Positions 27,524 through 36,792 of a stretch of DNA of 64,000 nucleotides are shown in pieces. Made by a program: the position numbers and the translations under genes. This DNA comes from Silicimonas sp. Lineage in GTDB: Bacteria > Pseudomonadota > Alphaproteobacteria > Rhodobacterales > Rhodobacteraceae. The stretch is from the NCBI GenBank assembly GCA_022820365.1, contig JAJEFO010000131.1:1-64000 (forward strand). The letters run 5' to 3'. The notes under the pieces are model-generated. The model was given only the letters and a program-made list of their open reading frames with translations. It had not been told where the DNA came from and made no database searches. Numbering within the stretch: the stretch's first letter is position 1; every line of letters begins with the position of its first letter.

Positions 27524-29241
27524 ACCCGTTCACCATCGCCATCCTGACGGATACCCATATCCGCGCACCGGGCGGCGACCAATCCTCTCCCTTTCCGGTG
27601 AACACGCGGGCGAATGCCAGGGCGCGGTATGCTGTCGAAGTCATCCGAGCTGAAGAGCGAGCGTTTACGGTCCACCTTGGCGACGTTGTGCATCCCTTGC
27701 CCCAAATGGCGGCCTATGCCGACGCGGCGGATGAGGCGCGCCGCATCCTCGCCCCGCTTTCGCCCAATCTGCATTTCGTTCCAGGCAATCACGACATTGG
27801 CGACAAACCCCATGACGTGTCGCCCGCAGGGCCGGTCAATGAGACGAGCCGCTCGACATATCTTGATGCCTTTGGCCGCGACCATTGGCCGGTTGAACAT
27901 GACGGTGTGGCATTTGTCGCCATGAACGCGTCGCAGGTGAACGCGGGCACGGATGCAGAGACGGTTCAGCGCGACTGGCTGGAACGCGAACTCATGTCCC
28001 GCCGCGATCAACGCACGTTTCTGTTCTCGCATTACCCGCCTTTCATCGCTTCGGCAGATGAGGCCGAGCACTACGACAATTATGCGGAGCCGGGTCGGTC
28101 CTGGCTCCTCGATCTCGCCGCGGACACTGGCGTAGAGGCGATATTCTCTGGCCATGTTCACCATTTCTTTTTCAACCGCTACCGCGGCGTGAAACTCTAC
28201 TGTCTTCCGGCAACCAGTTTCACCCGCCAGGACTATGCCGAAATGTTTTCTGCGCCGCCTGCGTCTGAGTTTGGTCGGGATGATCGCGGCAAGTTCGCGG
28301 TCAGCTTTCTGGATATCTCCGACGACGGACATCGGTTGCGAGTCGTCGGGACCGGCGGGAATGAATGGGTCGGTGGAGGCGTCGTGGGCCTTCCCGATAC
28401 TCGATTGGGCTCGTCAAGCCTGATCCCGCACTTGCGTCACGACTGGGCCACGCCGCGTGTCCTGCCGTACAACGGTCCAATGGAGGAATTCAGCCGGAAA
28501 GCAGTGCGCAACGACTATCCCCTGTTGCGCCTGCTGCAACTCGGAATTTCGACCATTCGGGTCCCGGCAAGTGACTTTTCGGATCCGATCCAAGCGGCAA
28601 GGCTGGACGACTGGATCTCACTCAGGGGCCAATTGGTCGTGTTCTCGACTGAACCACCAACCGGAGACCTGATCCAAGCCGTCGCGGTACGGGAACATGC
28701 GGTTGTCGCATGGGAGATCGTGACTCGGAATTTGGATGATGTATCCAATTTCACGGCTGTTGACGGCATAGCAAGATGGCTGGGCAAAATTACCACGTCA
28801 GCCGACAACGTTGATCGACAGGGCGCGTTTGCCCATTCGGTAACCTCAGGATTTCTTGCTCACCAAATAGGTGAGGCTGTAGCTTGCGCGACATCCAACG
28901 CACTGCAAGGTGTCGTTCTGCAACTTGGCTACGACGACGACCTTGCCGTGCTGGATCACTCTGCAGACCGCACGCTGGGGACAGGGCTGGATCTGGTGGT
29001 AAATGTTCGGCTATCTCATGACGACCCGAGTCAAAGCAATTTTGACGCTCGACGGATCGCGGACCGAATTAACGCCTGCCAGAAATGGGCTGACGAAAAC
29101 ACACATTTTCACCTGCAATTGGATACCTTTGAAGATGTCGACAGAGGCTATAGCCCGCGACTTGGCCTGGTCGATCGCCTGGGAAATCCCAGATTTGCTT
29201 GGAACCGCCATCGGGGCTCATCTTTGGTAAGCTTGGAATAG
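27520..29241 (+). CDS. Two-domain metallophosphoesterase, unknown substrate
   Basis: Residues about 1-290 form a calcineurin-like phosphoesterase with all metal ligands: D-x-H in LTDTHIR, GDVV, GNHD, the His in FSHYPPF and GHVHH. The remaining 280 residues are not in any family I recognise. Their strand-helix alternation, LDLVVNVRLSHDD, FHLQLDTFEDVDRGYSPRLGLVDRLGNPR and the tail NRHRG look TIM-barrel-like, so a phosphoesterase fused to a second possibly catalytic or binding domain is likely. No signal peptide is seen. The ATG overlaps the tctA stop, so its substrate is probably brought in by the TTT importer. A phosphodiester or phosphocholine-like compound is a guess from the choline-sulfatase nearby. 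Confidence 0.82.
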   Translation: MNPFTIAILTDTHIRAPGGDQSSPFPVNTRANARARYAVEVIRAEERAFTVHLGDVVHPLPQMAAYADAADEARRILAPLSPNLHFVPGNHDIGDKPHDVSPAGPVNETSRSTYLDAFGRDHWPVEHDGVAFVAMNASQVNAGTDAETVQRDWLERELMSRRDQRTFLFSHYPPFIASADEAEHYDNYAEPGRSWLLDLAADTGVEAIFSGHVHHFFFNRYRGVKLYCLPATSFTRQDYAEMFSAPPASEFGRDDRGKFAVSFLDISDDGHRLRVVGTGGNEWVGGGVVGLPDTRLGSSSLIPHLRHDWATPRVLPYNGPMEEFSRKAVRNDYPLLRLLQLGISTIRVPASDFSDPIQAARLDDWISLRGQLVVFSTEPPTGDLIQAVAVREHAVVAWEIVTRNLDDVSNFTAVDGIARWLGKITTSADNVDRQGAFAHSVTSGFLAHQIGEAVACATSNALQGVVLQLGYDDDLAVLDHSADRTLGTGLDLVVNVRLSHDDPSQSNFDARRIADRINACQKWADENTHFHLQLDTFEDVDRGYSPRLGLVDRLGNPRFAWNRHRGSSLVSLE

Positions 29242-29752
29242 GCTACTGACCACCGGGCGCTGAGTCCGGTCAGAGTAGCAGCCCCTCGCTGACATTTCGT
29301 CTGGTGCCGAATTCATTTGGGCGGTCGTTTCGCCGGCGCCGGCGCAATGCTGCTGACCGGGTTGACACGCAAGAGTATCGCATCGTTTGAACGCGAATTC
29401 AGTCACGGACATTGGGTGACTGCTCCCCGCTCTGAAGCATCCGTGTCTGATTTCAGTCCCTCGAATGGGACTCTTCCACCCTCATTCCCATGGCCACTTC
29501 AATTTCATCCACCGGCGCACGCTCACACCAACCCTGGCCGCGGTCTTCGACGGGAACATGCCGCCGAAGCTCGGGCGCCTGAGCCGCAGCGTCGACCAAG
29601 AGAGCGCCAAGCTCTGGACCTCGCAGCCGCTCGCAGCATAGAGTTCGGTCTGGTTGAAGACTCGGTTCAATTGGTCAGGCTTTGCTATTGATTGGGTGTC
29701 TAAGTCCCTGAGGATCGCAGTCGGCCTCTGGAAAGACGCAGGGAGACCTAAA
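29242..29752 (+). other. Gap of about 510 bp without an intact gene; coding-like fragment
   Basis: No gene is supported. The stretch from about 29500 to 29641 reads as an open frame (RRTLTPTLAAVFDGNMPPKLGRL... ending LAA and a TAG) that looks like the C-terminal end of a lost protein, but I recognise no family. The 3' end supplies the ribosome-binding site (GGGAG) for the next gene. The segment suggests past rearrangement between the phosphoesterase and the GcvT-like gene. Confidence 0.4.
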
Positions 29753-30928
29753 GTGCGATCAAGCGACGGAAAGACCCGCAGTGTCGTTAAGGACATATCC
29801 GGGGCTGGATGGGACTATTCCATTGCGCGCCATCCCTATCACGAACACGAGCGGCAAAAGGGCGCGCACTACTGCGTCTACAATCGCCGGCTGATGGCCG
29901 TTTGCTTTGATGATCACACAATTGAGGAAGGGTATTGGCGACTGCGCAGGCAGGCGGCAGTACTGCATACCGGTGAATATGTGCTGGAATTCAGCGGCCC
30001 TGATGCGGAGGCACTGTTGGACAAGCTCTTCACCAAAGATATTTCCAAAATGAAAGCGGGGCGCTGCGGCTACGGCCTCGCCTGCTATGAAGACGGCGGA
30101 CTATTGGTGGATGGTGTCTTGCTGCGATTGGCAGAGGATCGGTTTTGGTACGCGCAAGCAGATGGTGACTTTTATAGTTGGGCGCGGGCGCATGCCACTG
30201 GGATGGATGTGTCCATCACAGATCCTGATGTCTTTGTCAGCCAGGTTCAGGGACCAAATTCCCTGAAGATATTGGAAGCTGCCGCTGGAGGCCTGCCAGA
30301 AAAATTCACCTACTTTGCCTGCACCCGGGTAAATTTGGGCGGTCAAGACGTTGTTGTAACGCGTACGGGTTATACCAACGAATTGGGGTGGGAGTTCTAT
30401 ACAGAACCGCATCACGACCCCGAAGCACTTTGGGCGCATCTGCAAAGGGCAGGCGCAGATTTCGGAATGGAGATCATAGGCCTGGATGCCATGAACATCC
30501 GCAGGATCGAAGCCGGCATTCTCAACGCTGGGTCAGACTTCAACGAAACAACAACGCCGTATGCGGCCGGTTTGGGCAGGTTCGTCGATGCTGATAAAGT
30601 CGATTTCATCGGCAAGGCTGCGCTGGAAGCGGCGGACAAGGGAAGGCGTTCGCACGGGATCAAGTGTCCCGATGGTGAACCTTTGATATCTGGCGCGGTC
30701 TACGTAGACGGATCGTCCGCGGGTGTGGTCACCGCAGGTGCCAATTCGCCGTTTATGGGGCACGGGATTGGGATAGCGCTAATGGACAGCCCCGGCCACG
30801 GCCCAGGAACATCAATCGAAGTCCGTTGCAAGGACGGATCACGCCGGACTGGTGAATTGGTTGAACTGCCGATGTACGATCAAGCCTGTGAAATTCCGCG
30901 TGGCAATCTGGTCGATATCCCCGAGTGA
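29753..30928 (+). CDS. GcvT-family (DmdA-like) folate-dependent methyltransferase
   Basis: This 391-residue aminomethyltransferase-family protein has YCVYNRRLM and the FSGPDAEALLDKLFTKDISKMKAG block, which parallel the N-terminal fold of GcvT and DMSP demethylase DmdA. TRTGYTNELGWEFYTEP and GLDAMNIRRIEAGI are the folate-domain signatures, and the GCV_T C-terminal barrel follows. Such enzymes move a methyl or aminomethyl group to tetrahydrofolate. The gene is monocistronic, away from any gcvPH, so it is not the glycine cleavage T protein. DmdA is possible but key substrate residues cannot be checked here. The GTG at 29753 has GGGAG upstream; a longer frame is less likely. Codon use looks more A+T-rich than the flanks. 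Confidence 0.82.
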   Translation: MRSSDGKTRSVVKDISGAGWDYSIARHPYHEHERQKGAHYCVYNRRLMAVCFDDHTIEEGYWRLRRQAAVLHTGEYVLEFSGPDAEALLDKLFTKDISKMKAGRCGYGLACYEDGGLLVDGVLLRLAEDRFWYAQADGDFYSWARAHATGMDVSITDPDVFVSQVQGPNSLKILEAAAGGLPEKFTYFACTRVNLGGQDVVVTRTGYTNELGWEFYTEPHHDPEALWAHLQRAGADFGMEIIGLDAMNIRRIEAGILNAGSDFNETTTPYAAGLGRFVDADKVDFIGKAALEAADKGRRSHGIKCPDGEPLISGAVYVDGSSAGVVTAGANSPFMGHGIGIALMDSPGHGPGTSIEVRCKDGSRRTGELVELPMYDQACEIPRGNLVDIPE

Positions 30929-31251
30929 GAGTTGTTACAGGGCGACCGACAAGGCGCAGAATTCATGCGTGCAATGGAGACGGCCGACGGGCAGGACGTC
31001 GACACAACGAGATGTCGAACTCCTAGGCAAAACGTTGAAGCGCCTCGCCGGCATCGAGAACCACTCGCATGCGCGGCGGAATCACGCATGGCATGCCCGC
31101 ATCATCCTCGACCTCGGTCCGACTTGAGGTTGATGGGCTGCAAGTGGCGGACGGGCATGTAGAAGCCCCCTCCTGGCACTGGCATTCCCTGCATTCGCCT
31201 GATAGCGACGGGCACGGAAATTCCGTATTTGAGTGATCTGGAACACATCTG
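30929..31251. other. Gap of about 320 bp without a recognised gene
   Basis: No coding sequence is supported. The minus strand near 31023-31140 reads as an open frame (EVEDDAGMPCVIPPRMRVVLDAGEALQRF) with protein-like composition that may be a fragment, but it has no family I can name. The end of the gap must carry the promoter of the plus-strand sulfopropanediol genes, though no clear -35/-10 pair stands out. Confidence 0.4.
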
Positions 31252-32016
31252 ATGGCATTACCCACCACTCCCTCATTTCGGCTGGATGGCAAGCGCGCGC
31301 TGGTCACGGGTGCATCGTCCGGCATCGGACAAGCCTGCGCCGCAGCACTCGGTGAGGCGGGTGCGCATGTCGTGGCGGCGGCTCGCCGTGTCGACAAGCT
31401 GAAAGAAACCGTCGGCGAGATCGCTGATCGCGGGGGCAGTGCCGAGGTGCTCGAATTCGACCAGGCCGACTTGGACAGCATGACGGCCGCGCTCATCGCC
31501 CAAGCGCCATTCGACATCGTGTTGAACTCGGCTGGGATTGCCCGGCATGGCCCGGCCACGGAAACCCGGCCCGAAGACTACGACTCGGTCATGAACGTCA
31601 ACCTGCGTGGCGCCTACTTTCTTTCGGTTGGTGCTGCAAAGGGCATGATCAAGGCAGGCCAAGGCGGGTCAATCATCCACATTTCTTCCCAGATGGGACA
31701 TGTCGGGGGACAGGAACGCGCAGTCTATTGCGCAACCAAGTTCGGCGTCGAAGGTTTGGTCAAGGCTATGGCCATCGAATGGGCGACTCACCGGATCCGA
31801 ATCAACACGATCTGCCCGACATTCGTCCTGACGGACTTGACCAGAAAGTCATTCAAGGACCCCGAACGGCGCGCCTGGATCATGGACAAGATCAAGCTGG
31901 ACCGACCAGCCGAAGTGGAAGACGTCATGGGGGCAGCGGTCTATCTAGCCTCCGACGCGTCAGCCATGGTCACAGGCACGTCGCTGCTCGTCGACGGCGG
32001 CTGGACGGCGGGTTAG
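31252..32016 (+). CDS. hpsO: SDR dehydrogenase, probable sulfopropanediol 2-dehydrogenase
   Basis: This classical SDR of 254 residues has GASSGIG near residue 20, NSAGI in place of NNAG, the catalytic Ser in HISSQMG, Y-x-x-x-K in VYCATKFG and the C-terminal VDGGW end, most like gluconate-5-dehydrogenase-type enzymes. It heads a plus-strand run with a HisD-family dehydrogenase, an MDR alcohol dehydrogenase and sulfopyruvate decarboxylase genes. In characterised DHPS-degrading roseobacters, two dehydrogenases (HpsO, HpsP) interconvert the enantiomers of 2,3-dihydroxypropane-1-sulfonate through the ketone. The assignment to HpsO rests on that context. 12 bp separate it from hpsN. Confidence 0.75.
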   Translation: MALPTTPSFRLDGKRALVTGASSGIGQACAAALGEAGAHVVAAARRVDKLKETVGEIADRGGSAEVLEFDQADLDSMTAALIAQAPFDIVLNSAGIARHGPATETRPEDYDSVMNVNLRGAYFLSVGAAKGMIKAGQGGSIIHISSQMGHVGGQERAVYCATKFGVEGLVKAMAIEWATHRIRINTICPTFVLTDLTRKSFKDPERRAWIMDKIKLDRPAEVEDVMGAAVYLASDASAMVTGTSLLVDGGWTAG

Positions 32017-32028
32017 TCAGGGCATCGG

Positions 32029-33336
32029 ATGAAGAGGAAATACCTCAAGAAGGCTACGTTGACCTCGACATCCGATGCGGCGGATGTACGCGACACCGTG
32101 CAGGGAATGCTCGACGCCATCAGGACAGGCGGAGACACGACCGCGATGGACTTCGCCGCGAGGTTCGACCGGTACGACGGCAACGTCATTGTCACCCCCG
32201 AAGAAATCGAGGCGGCATGTGCGGCAGTGCCTGGCCGTCTCAAGGACGACATTCAGTTTGCCCACGACAATGTCCGCCGCTTTGCAGAGGCCCAGAAGGA
32301 CACGCTTCAAGACATGGAACTTGAAGTCGTTCCAGGGCTCATGGCCGGACAGAGGGCAATTCCGGTGAGTGCGGCCGGCTGCTACGTGCCAGGCGGTCGC
32401 TACAGCCATGTCGCGAGCGCGATCATGACTGTCACGACTGCAAAGGTCGCCGGATGCGGGCATGTCGTCGCCGCTTCCCCTCCCCGGCCAGATCAGGGGA
32501 TTGCGCCCTCAATAATCTATGCCGCACACCTTGCCGGGGCTGACACCATTCTTGCCATGGGTGGCGTTCAAGCCGTCGCATCCATGGCGTTCGGGTTGTT
32601 CGGGCTGCCAAAGGCAAGCATTCTCGTTGGTCCGGGCAACCAGTTCGTGGCCGAGGCGAAGAGAATCCTCTTCGGAGAGGTCGGAATAGACATGTTCGCC
32701 GGCCCAACCGACTCGCTCATCCTCGCGGACGCCAATGCAGATCCCGACATCGTGGCCGCCGACCTCGTAGGACAGGCCGAGCACGGCTACAACTCGCCCG
32801 TCTGGCTGGTCACGAATGACCGCACGCTCGCAGAAAAAGTGATGACCATCGTTCCGGACCTGATCGCGTCTCTTCCCGAAACCAATCGCGAGAACGCCGA
32901 AGCCGCCTGGCGCGACTATGCCGAGGTCATCCTTTGCCGGGATCGCGAAGAGATGGCGTCAACCGCAGACGAATACGCACCGGAACACCTTACCGTGCAG
33001 GCAGGCGACACGGACTGGTGGCTCTCGCGCCTGAACTGTTACGGGTCGCTGTTCCTGGGAGAGGAGACTACAGTGGCATTCGGCGACAAGGCTTCCGGAC
33101 CGAACCATGTTCTCCCAACCTCGGGTGCCGCGTCCTACACGGGCGGCCTTTCGGTCCACAAGTTCCTGAAGATCGTGACCTGGCAAAGGGCGACGCGCGA
33201 AGGATCGAGGCCGATAGCCGAAGCGACTGCGCGCATTTCACGTCTCGAGGGCATGGAAGGGCATGCCCGCACTGCCGACATCCGGCTGACCAAGTACTTT
33301 CCCGGCGTCAATTTCGACCTGAGTGCCAATGACTAG
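32029..33336 (+). CDS. hpsN: Sulfopropanediol 3-dehydrogenase (HisD homologue)
   Basis: HpsN oxidises (R)-2,3-dihydroxypropane-1-sulfonate to (R)-sulfolactate with NAD. The 435-residue product is a histidinol-dehydrogenase-fold enzyme. YVPGGRYSHVASAIMT, the NAD block VGPGNQFVAEAK, zinc/substrate residues Gln249 and His252 in LVGQAEHGYNS, GPNHVLPTSGAASYTGGLSVHKF and His412 in EGHARTA are visible. The ASYTGGLSVHKF stretch and the comDE context point to HpsN rather than histidine biosynthesis, where hisD would adjoin other his genes. The enzyme performs two successive two-electron oxidations, as HisD does. Confidence 0.87.
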   Translation: MKRKYLKKATLTSTSDAADVRDTVQGMLDAIRTGGDTTAMDFAARFDRYDGNVIVTPEEIEAACAAVPGRLKDDIQFAHDNVRRFAEAQKDTLQDMELEVVPGLMAGQRAIPVSAAGCYVPGGRYSHVASAIMTVTTAKVAGCGHVVAASPPRPDQGIAPSIIYAAHLAGADTILAMGGVQAVASMAFGLFGLPKASILVGPGNQFVAEAKRILFGEVGIDMFAGPTDSLILADANADPDIVAADLVGQAEHGYNSPVWLVTNDRTLAEKVMTIVPDLIASLPETNRENAEAAWRDYAEVILCRDREEMASTADEYAPEHLTVQAGDTDWWLSRLNCYGSLFLGEETTVAFGDKASGPNHVLPTSGAASYTGGLSVHKFLKIVTWQRATREGSRPIAEATARISRLEGMEGHARTADIRLTKYFPGVNFDLSAND

Positions 33337-33387
33337 CAGGCTGCAGTTGCAAGTGGTGCCGTGCCGTCCAGTGGCTTGTGTCGGGCC

Positions 33388-34383
33388 GTGAAGGCGCTCG
33401 TCTATACCGGCCCCGAAGCGATCGAGTTTCGAGACGTGCCCGATCCCGTGCCCGGACCCCAAGACGAAACCGTTCGCATTGCATCCGTCGGCATCTGCGG
33501 CAGCGACATGCATGCCTATCTCGGCCATGACGAACGGAGGCCTGCACCGTTGATCCTCGGACACGAGGCCGCCGGCATTGTCGAGGACGGGCCAAATGAC
33601 GGGCTGCGCGTAACGATCAACCCGCTGGTCACCTGCGGCACCTGCAAGGCCTGCGAGTCCGGACGCGACAATGTCTGCGCAGACCGCCAGATCATCTCAA
33701 TGCCGCCGCGCGAAGGCGCATTTGCCGAACGCGTCGCGATTCCGAGGAACAACCTCGTCGAAGTGCCTGCAGATGTTTCGATGGAAAAGGCGGCCCTGGC
33801 GGAACCGATGGCATGCGGCTGGCATGCCGTGCGCCTCGGTCTGGCTGCCCTCGGTGAAATCCCGGAGAACGCCTTGATTCTCGGCGGCGGCGCCATCGGT
33901 CTTGGTGCGGCACTCGCGGCAAGGGCGCGGGGCGTGGCCGGCATTAGGATCGTCGAACCGCATGCCGGACGACGCGCCACGCTGGAACGGTCCGAAATGG
34001 ATGCCGTTCCGCCGGAAGGCCTCAATCCGGACACGTTCTTTGATCTCGTGATCGACGGCGTGGGCTATGCAAGCACGCGCAAAACTGCATCAGCGCGTGT
34101 TCGACCCGGCGGAGTGATCACGCATATCGGCCTCGGCGAGGCGGAGGGTGGTCTGGACGTCCGTCGATTGACACTTCAGGAAATTACGTTCATCGGCACC
34201 TACACCTACGCGGCCCAGGACTTTCGCGACACCGCCATGGCCATATTCGACGGGCGCCTTGGCCCCCTTGACTGGACCGAGATGCGACCTCTCGCCGACG
34301 GTGCCGACGCGTTTCGGGACATCCGCGCTGGCCGAGTGGACGCGCCAAAGATCATTCTCTGCCCGGAAGGAGGGCTCAAGTGA
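33388..34383 (+). CDS. hpsP: Zinc-type MDR alcohol dehydrogenase, probable sulfopropanediol dehydrogenase
   Basis: This 331-residue medium-chain dehydrogenase has the catalytic-zinc site GICGSDMHAYLG with the following GHEAAGIV. It also has a structural-zinc lobe with four cysteines (CGTCKACESGRDNVC) and the Rossmann glycine motif LGGGAIGLGAA. It resembles threonine/idonate/galactitol dehydrogenases. Position after hpsN and before comDE suggests HpsP, the second DHPS 2-dehydrogenase. Alternatively it could oxidise sulfolactate to sulfopyruvate, a step otherwise without a gene here. A GTG start at 33388 fits the family N-terminus (MKALVYTGPEAIEF). It overlaps comD by four bases (GTGA). Confidence 0.75.
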   Translation: MKALVYTGPEAIEFRDVPDPVPGPQDETVRIASVGICGSDMHAYLGHDERRPAPLILGHEAAGIVEDGPNDGLRVTINPLVTCGTCKACESGRDNVCADRQIISMPPREGAFAERVAIPRNNLVEVPADVSMEKAALAEPMACGWHAVRLGLAALGEIPENALILGGGAIGLGAALAARARGVAGIRIVEPHAGRRATLERSEMDAVPPEGLNPDTFFDLVIDGVGYASTRKTASARVRPGGVITHIGLGEAEGGLDVRRLTLQEITFIGTYTYAAQDFRDTAMAIFDGRLGPLDWTEMRPLADGADAFRDIRAGRVDAPKIILCPEGGLK

Positions 34384-34877
34384 ACATTCACCAGCGGATA
34401 ACCGGCGATCTCGTTGCCGCGGGGATCGGGTTCGTGACAACCGTCCCATGCAAGCAGCTTGCCGGCGTGATCGAGGAAGTCGACAGGCATCCCGAGATCC
34501 TCCACGTGCCTTCCAACAAGGAAGACGAGGGCATGGGCCTTTGCGCCGGGGCGTGGATGGGTGGCCGACGCTCCGCCATAATCATGCAGAACACGGCGCT
34601 TGGCGTGACGATCAACACCCTTGCAACGCTGATCCAGTTCTACCGCATGCCGCTGCCCATGCTGATTTCCTATCGCGGAGAGCCAGGCGAACCCGTTGCA
34701 TGCCAGGTGGAAATGGCCGTGCATACCAAGGCGCTGCTCGCACAGCTCCTCATTCCGGCCTACCACTTCCACCGGCAGGAAGATGTCGAGGAACTGCCCA
34801 AGATTCTCGACTACACGTTCATGTGCTCCAAGCCGGTCGCAATCCTGACCGATGCATCGTTCTGGGGAGGATACTGA
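34380..34877 (+). CDS. comD: Sulfopyruvate decarboxylase, alpha subunit
   Basis: ComD with ComE decarboxylates 3-sulfopyruvate to sulfoacetaldehyde using thiamine diphosphate. The 165-residue product is the PYR domain: TVPCKQLAGVIEEV, the ThDP-activating glutamate in the segment SNKEDEGMG (about residues 45-52), MQNTALGVTINTL and YRGEPGEP. Phosphonopyruvate decarboxylase is the nearest alternative, but that enzyme is a single chain of about 380 residues. The split genes and the hps neighbours favour ComDE. The GTG start overlaps the preceding stop. Confidence 0.85.
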   Translation: MNIHQRITGDLVAAGIGFVTTVPCKQLAGVIEEVDRHPEILHVPSNKEDEGMGLCAGAWMGGRRSAIIMQNTALGVTINTLATLIQFYRMPLPMLISYRGEPGEPVACQVEMAVHTKALLAQLLIPAYHFHRQEDVEELPKILDYTFMCSKPVAILTDASFWGGY

Positions 34878-34878
34878 G

Positions 34879-35436
34879 TTGATCCGGTCCGAGATTCTTC
34901 AGGAAATCGCGCCTGTCTTGCGCGACCAGCTTGTCATCTGCAATATCGGCATTCCGAGCCAGGAGCTTCACGCCATCGATGACCAGCCGACGAACTTCTA
35001 CATGCTGGGCACGATGGGACTGGCGTCGTCCATCGGGTTGGGCCTTGCCTTGGTGCAGCCGAAACCCGTGATCGTGATCGACGGAGACGGCTCGATCCTC
35101 ACCAACCTCGGGACGTTGCCCACGATCGCGAACAACCCCGCGCCCAACTACATTCTCCTCGTGATCGACAACGGCTCCTACGGCTCGACTGGCGACCAGC
35201 CGACCTATACCGGACGAAAGACGTCGCTCGCCGGCATGGCAAGGGCGGCAGGCTGCGAGCGCGTCGTCGAGTGTCGTGCCGAAGACACCGGCACCGTGCT
35301 CCAAGATGCGTTGCAGGCCGGAAAGGCAACGGTCATCATCTGCAAGTGCGAGAGCGGCAACGCGAAAATGCCGGTCATAACCATGGATCCGGTCACCATT
35401 CGCGACCGATTCATGCAGGCCGTGGCAGCCGACTGA
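34879..35436 (+). CDS. comE: Sulfopyruvate decarboxylase, beta subunit
   Basis: ComE is the ThDP-pyrophosphate-binding subunit partnering ComD. The 185-residue product has IGIPSQELHAI, MLGTMGLASSIGLGLAL and the ThDP/Mg motif from GDGS (VIDGDGSILTNLGTLPTIANN) to the Asn of VIDNGSYGSTG. It begins at a TTG one base after the comD stop, with GGGGAGG eight bases upstream. An upstream GTG/ATG-type start inside comD would add nine residues. The product, sulfoacetaldehyde, needs Xsc for desulfonation, and no xsc gene is seen in the window. Confidence 0.85.
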   Translation: MIRSEILQEIAPVLRDQLVICNIGIPSQELHAIDDQPTNFYMLGTMGLASSIGLGLALVQPKPVIVIDGDGSILTNLGTLPTIANNPAPNYILLVIDNGSYGSTGDQPTYTGRKTSLAGMARAAGCERVVECRAEDTGTVLQDALQAGKATVIICKCESGNAKMPVITMDPVTIRDRFMQAVAAD

Positions 35437-35460
35437 ACCCGTCGCCAATCCTATCGCGGC

Positions 35461-36792
35461 TCAATTGCCGTAGATGTATCCGGGCAGCCAGGTCGCGATC
35501 GCCGGGAAAAGGAACACGATGGCCAGGCCCAAGAGCTGGATCACCATGAACTGCATCATGCCGAGATAGATGTCCTTCAAGTCCCAACTCGGCACCACGC
35601 CTTTCAGGAAATATGCCGATAACGCCACCGGTGGCGATAACCATGCCGTCTGAAGGCAGACCGCCACGAGAATGGCGAACCAGACCTTGTCCACCTGCAT
35701 CTCGATCAGCAACGGATAGAGGATCGGCAGGATGATGAGCACGATGGGCACCCATTCCAAAGGCCATCCAAGCAAGAAAATCAGGGCAAGGATCAGGATG
35801 ACCACCATTGCCGCAGAAAGCTCCCACGAGAGCAGCAGTTCCGTGATCATGGTCGGCGTGCCAAGTCGCGAGAAGACCGCGCCGAAGAAATTCGAGGCCG
35901 CAACCAGGAAGAGGATCAAAACGGAGATTTCCAGCGTCTTCTTCAATGCATCGTAGGTACTCGACCAGGAGAACTTGCGATAAAGAAGCGTGAGCACGAT
36001 CGATCCGAACGCCCCCATACCGGCACCTTCCGTGGGTGTCGCCCATCCCGTGAGGATCGAACCTAGCGCAAAGGCAATCAGGATGGTCGGCGGCACAAGG
36101 CCCAAGCAGAACTCCCGCCAGACATGCGACCGGTCACCGGGAATCAGTTCCTCCGGCAAAGGCGGGCCAAGAGACGGGTTCAGCCAGCACCGGACCATCG
36201 CGTAAACGAGATAGAGCACCGCCATCATGATGCCGGGGAAGATCGCCGCCGCGAAGAGATCGGTCACCGGAATCTCGAGAACAGGCCCCATGACAACGAG
36301 CATGATCGAAGGCGGGATGAGGATGCCGAGCGTGCCTCCAGCGGTTATCGTCCCGGAGGCAAGACGGACATCGTAGCCCGAACGGTTCATGGTGGTTGCC
36401 GCCATGATGCCGAGGATGGTGACACTGGCGCCGACGATTCCGGTGGCGGCGCCAAATATCACGCTGACGAACAGGACGGCGACGAAGAGCGATCCCTTCA
36501 TCCGAGCCAGCATCAGCTGCACGGCCGCGAATAATCGCTCCATCAGGCCAGCCTGCTCCATCATGAATCCCATGAAGACGAACAGCGGCACTGCCGCGAG
36601 CGTCTGCTCCATCATCGAGCCGTAGACCTGGAGCGTCATCAGGAAGACGGTGAGCTTGATGCCGATGCCCCAGGCCCCAAAGACGAGTCCGAGGAAGATG
36701 AGCGTAAAGGATATCGGGAACCCCACGAAAATCGCGAACAGCATCGCTCCGATCATCAGGAGCCCGATCACTTCGTTGGCAATCTCGAACAT
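35461..36792 (-). CDS. TRAP transporter large permease (DctM family)
   Basis: This 443-residue DctM/SiaM-type protein (12 or more membrane helices) has the family markers PLFVFMGFMMEQAG, SVIFGAATGIVGASVTILG, GTLGILIPPSIMLVV and ATPTEGAGMGAFGS. It uses an ion gradient to import the solute delivered by the DctP receptor. The ATG at 36792 overlaps the DctQ stop by one base (TGATG). It is convergent with comE, 24 bp apart. By context it corresponds to the HpsKLM importer for sulfopropanediol. Confidence 0.92.
   Translation of the reverse strand: MFEIANEVIGLLMIGAMLFAIFVGFPISFTLIFLGLVFGAWGIGIKLTVFLMTLQVYGSMMEQTLAAVPLFVFMGFMMEQAGLMERLFAAVQLMLARMKGSLFVAVLFVSVIFGAATGIVGASVTILGIMAATTMNRSGYDVRLASGTITAGGTLGILIPPSIMLVVMGPVLEIPVTDLFAAAIFPGIMMAVLYLVYAMVRCWLNPSLGPPLPEELIPGDRSHVWREFCLGLVPPTILIAFALGSILTGWATPTEGAGMGAFGSIVLTLLYRKFSWSSTYDALKKTLEISVLILFLVAASNFFGAVFSRLGTPTMITELLLSWELSAAMVVILILALIFLLGWPLEWVPIVLIILPILYPLLIEMQVDKVWFAILVAVCLQTAWLSPPVALSAYFLKGVVPSWDLKDIYLGMMQFMVIQLLGLAIVFLFPAIATWLPGYIYGN

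Noticed and set aside
32029-33336. Biosynthetic histidinol dehydrogenase (hisD)
   Set aside because: The fold is the same, but the comDE/TRAP neighbours and the ASYTGGLSVHKF segment favour sulfopropanediol dehydrogenase, and no other his gene is near.
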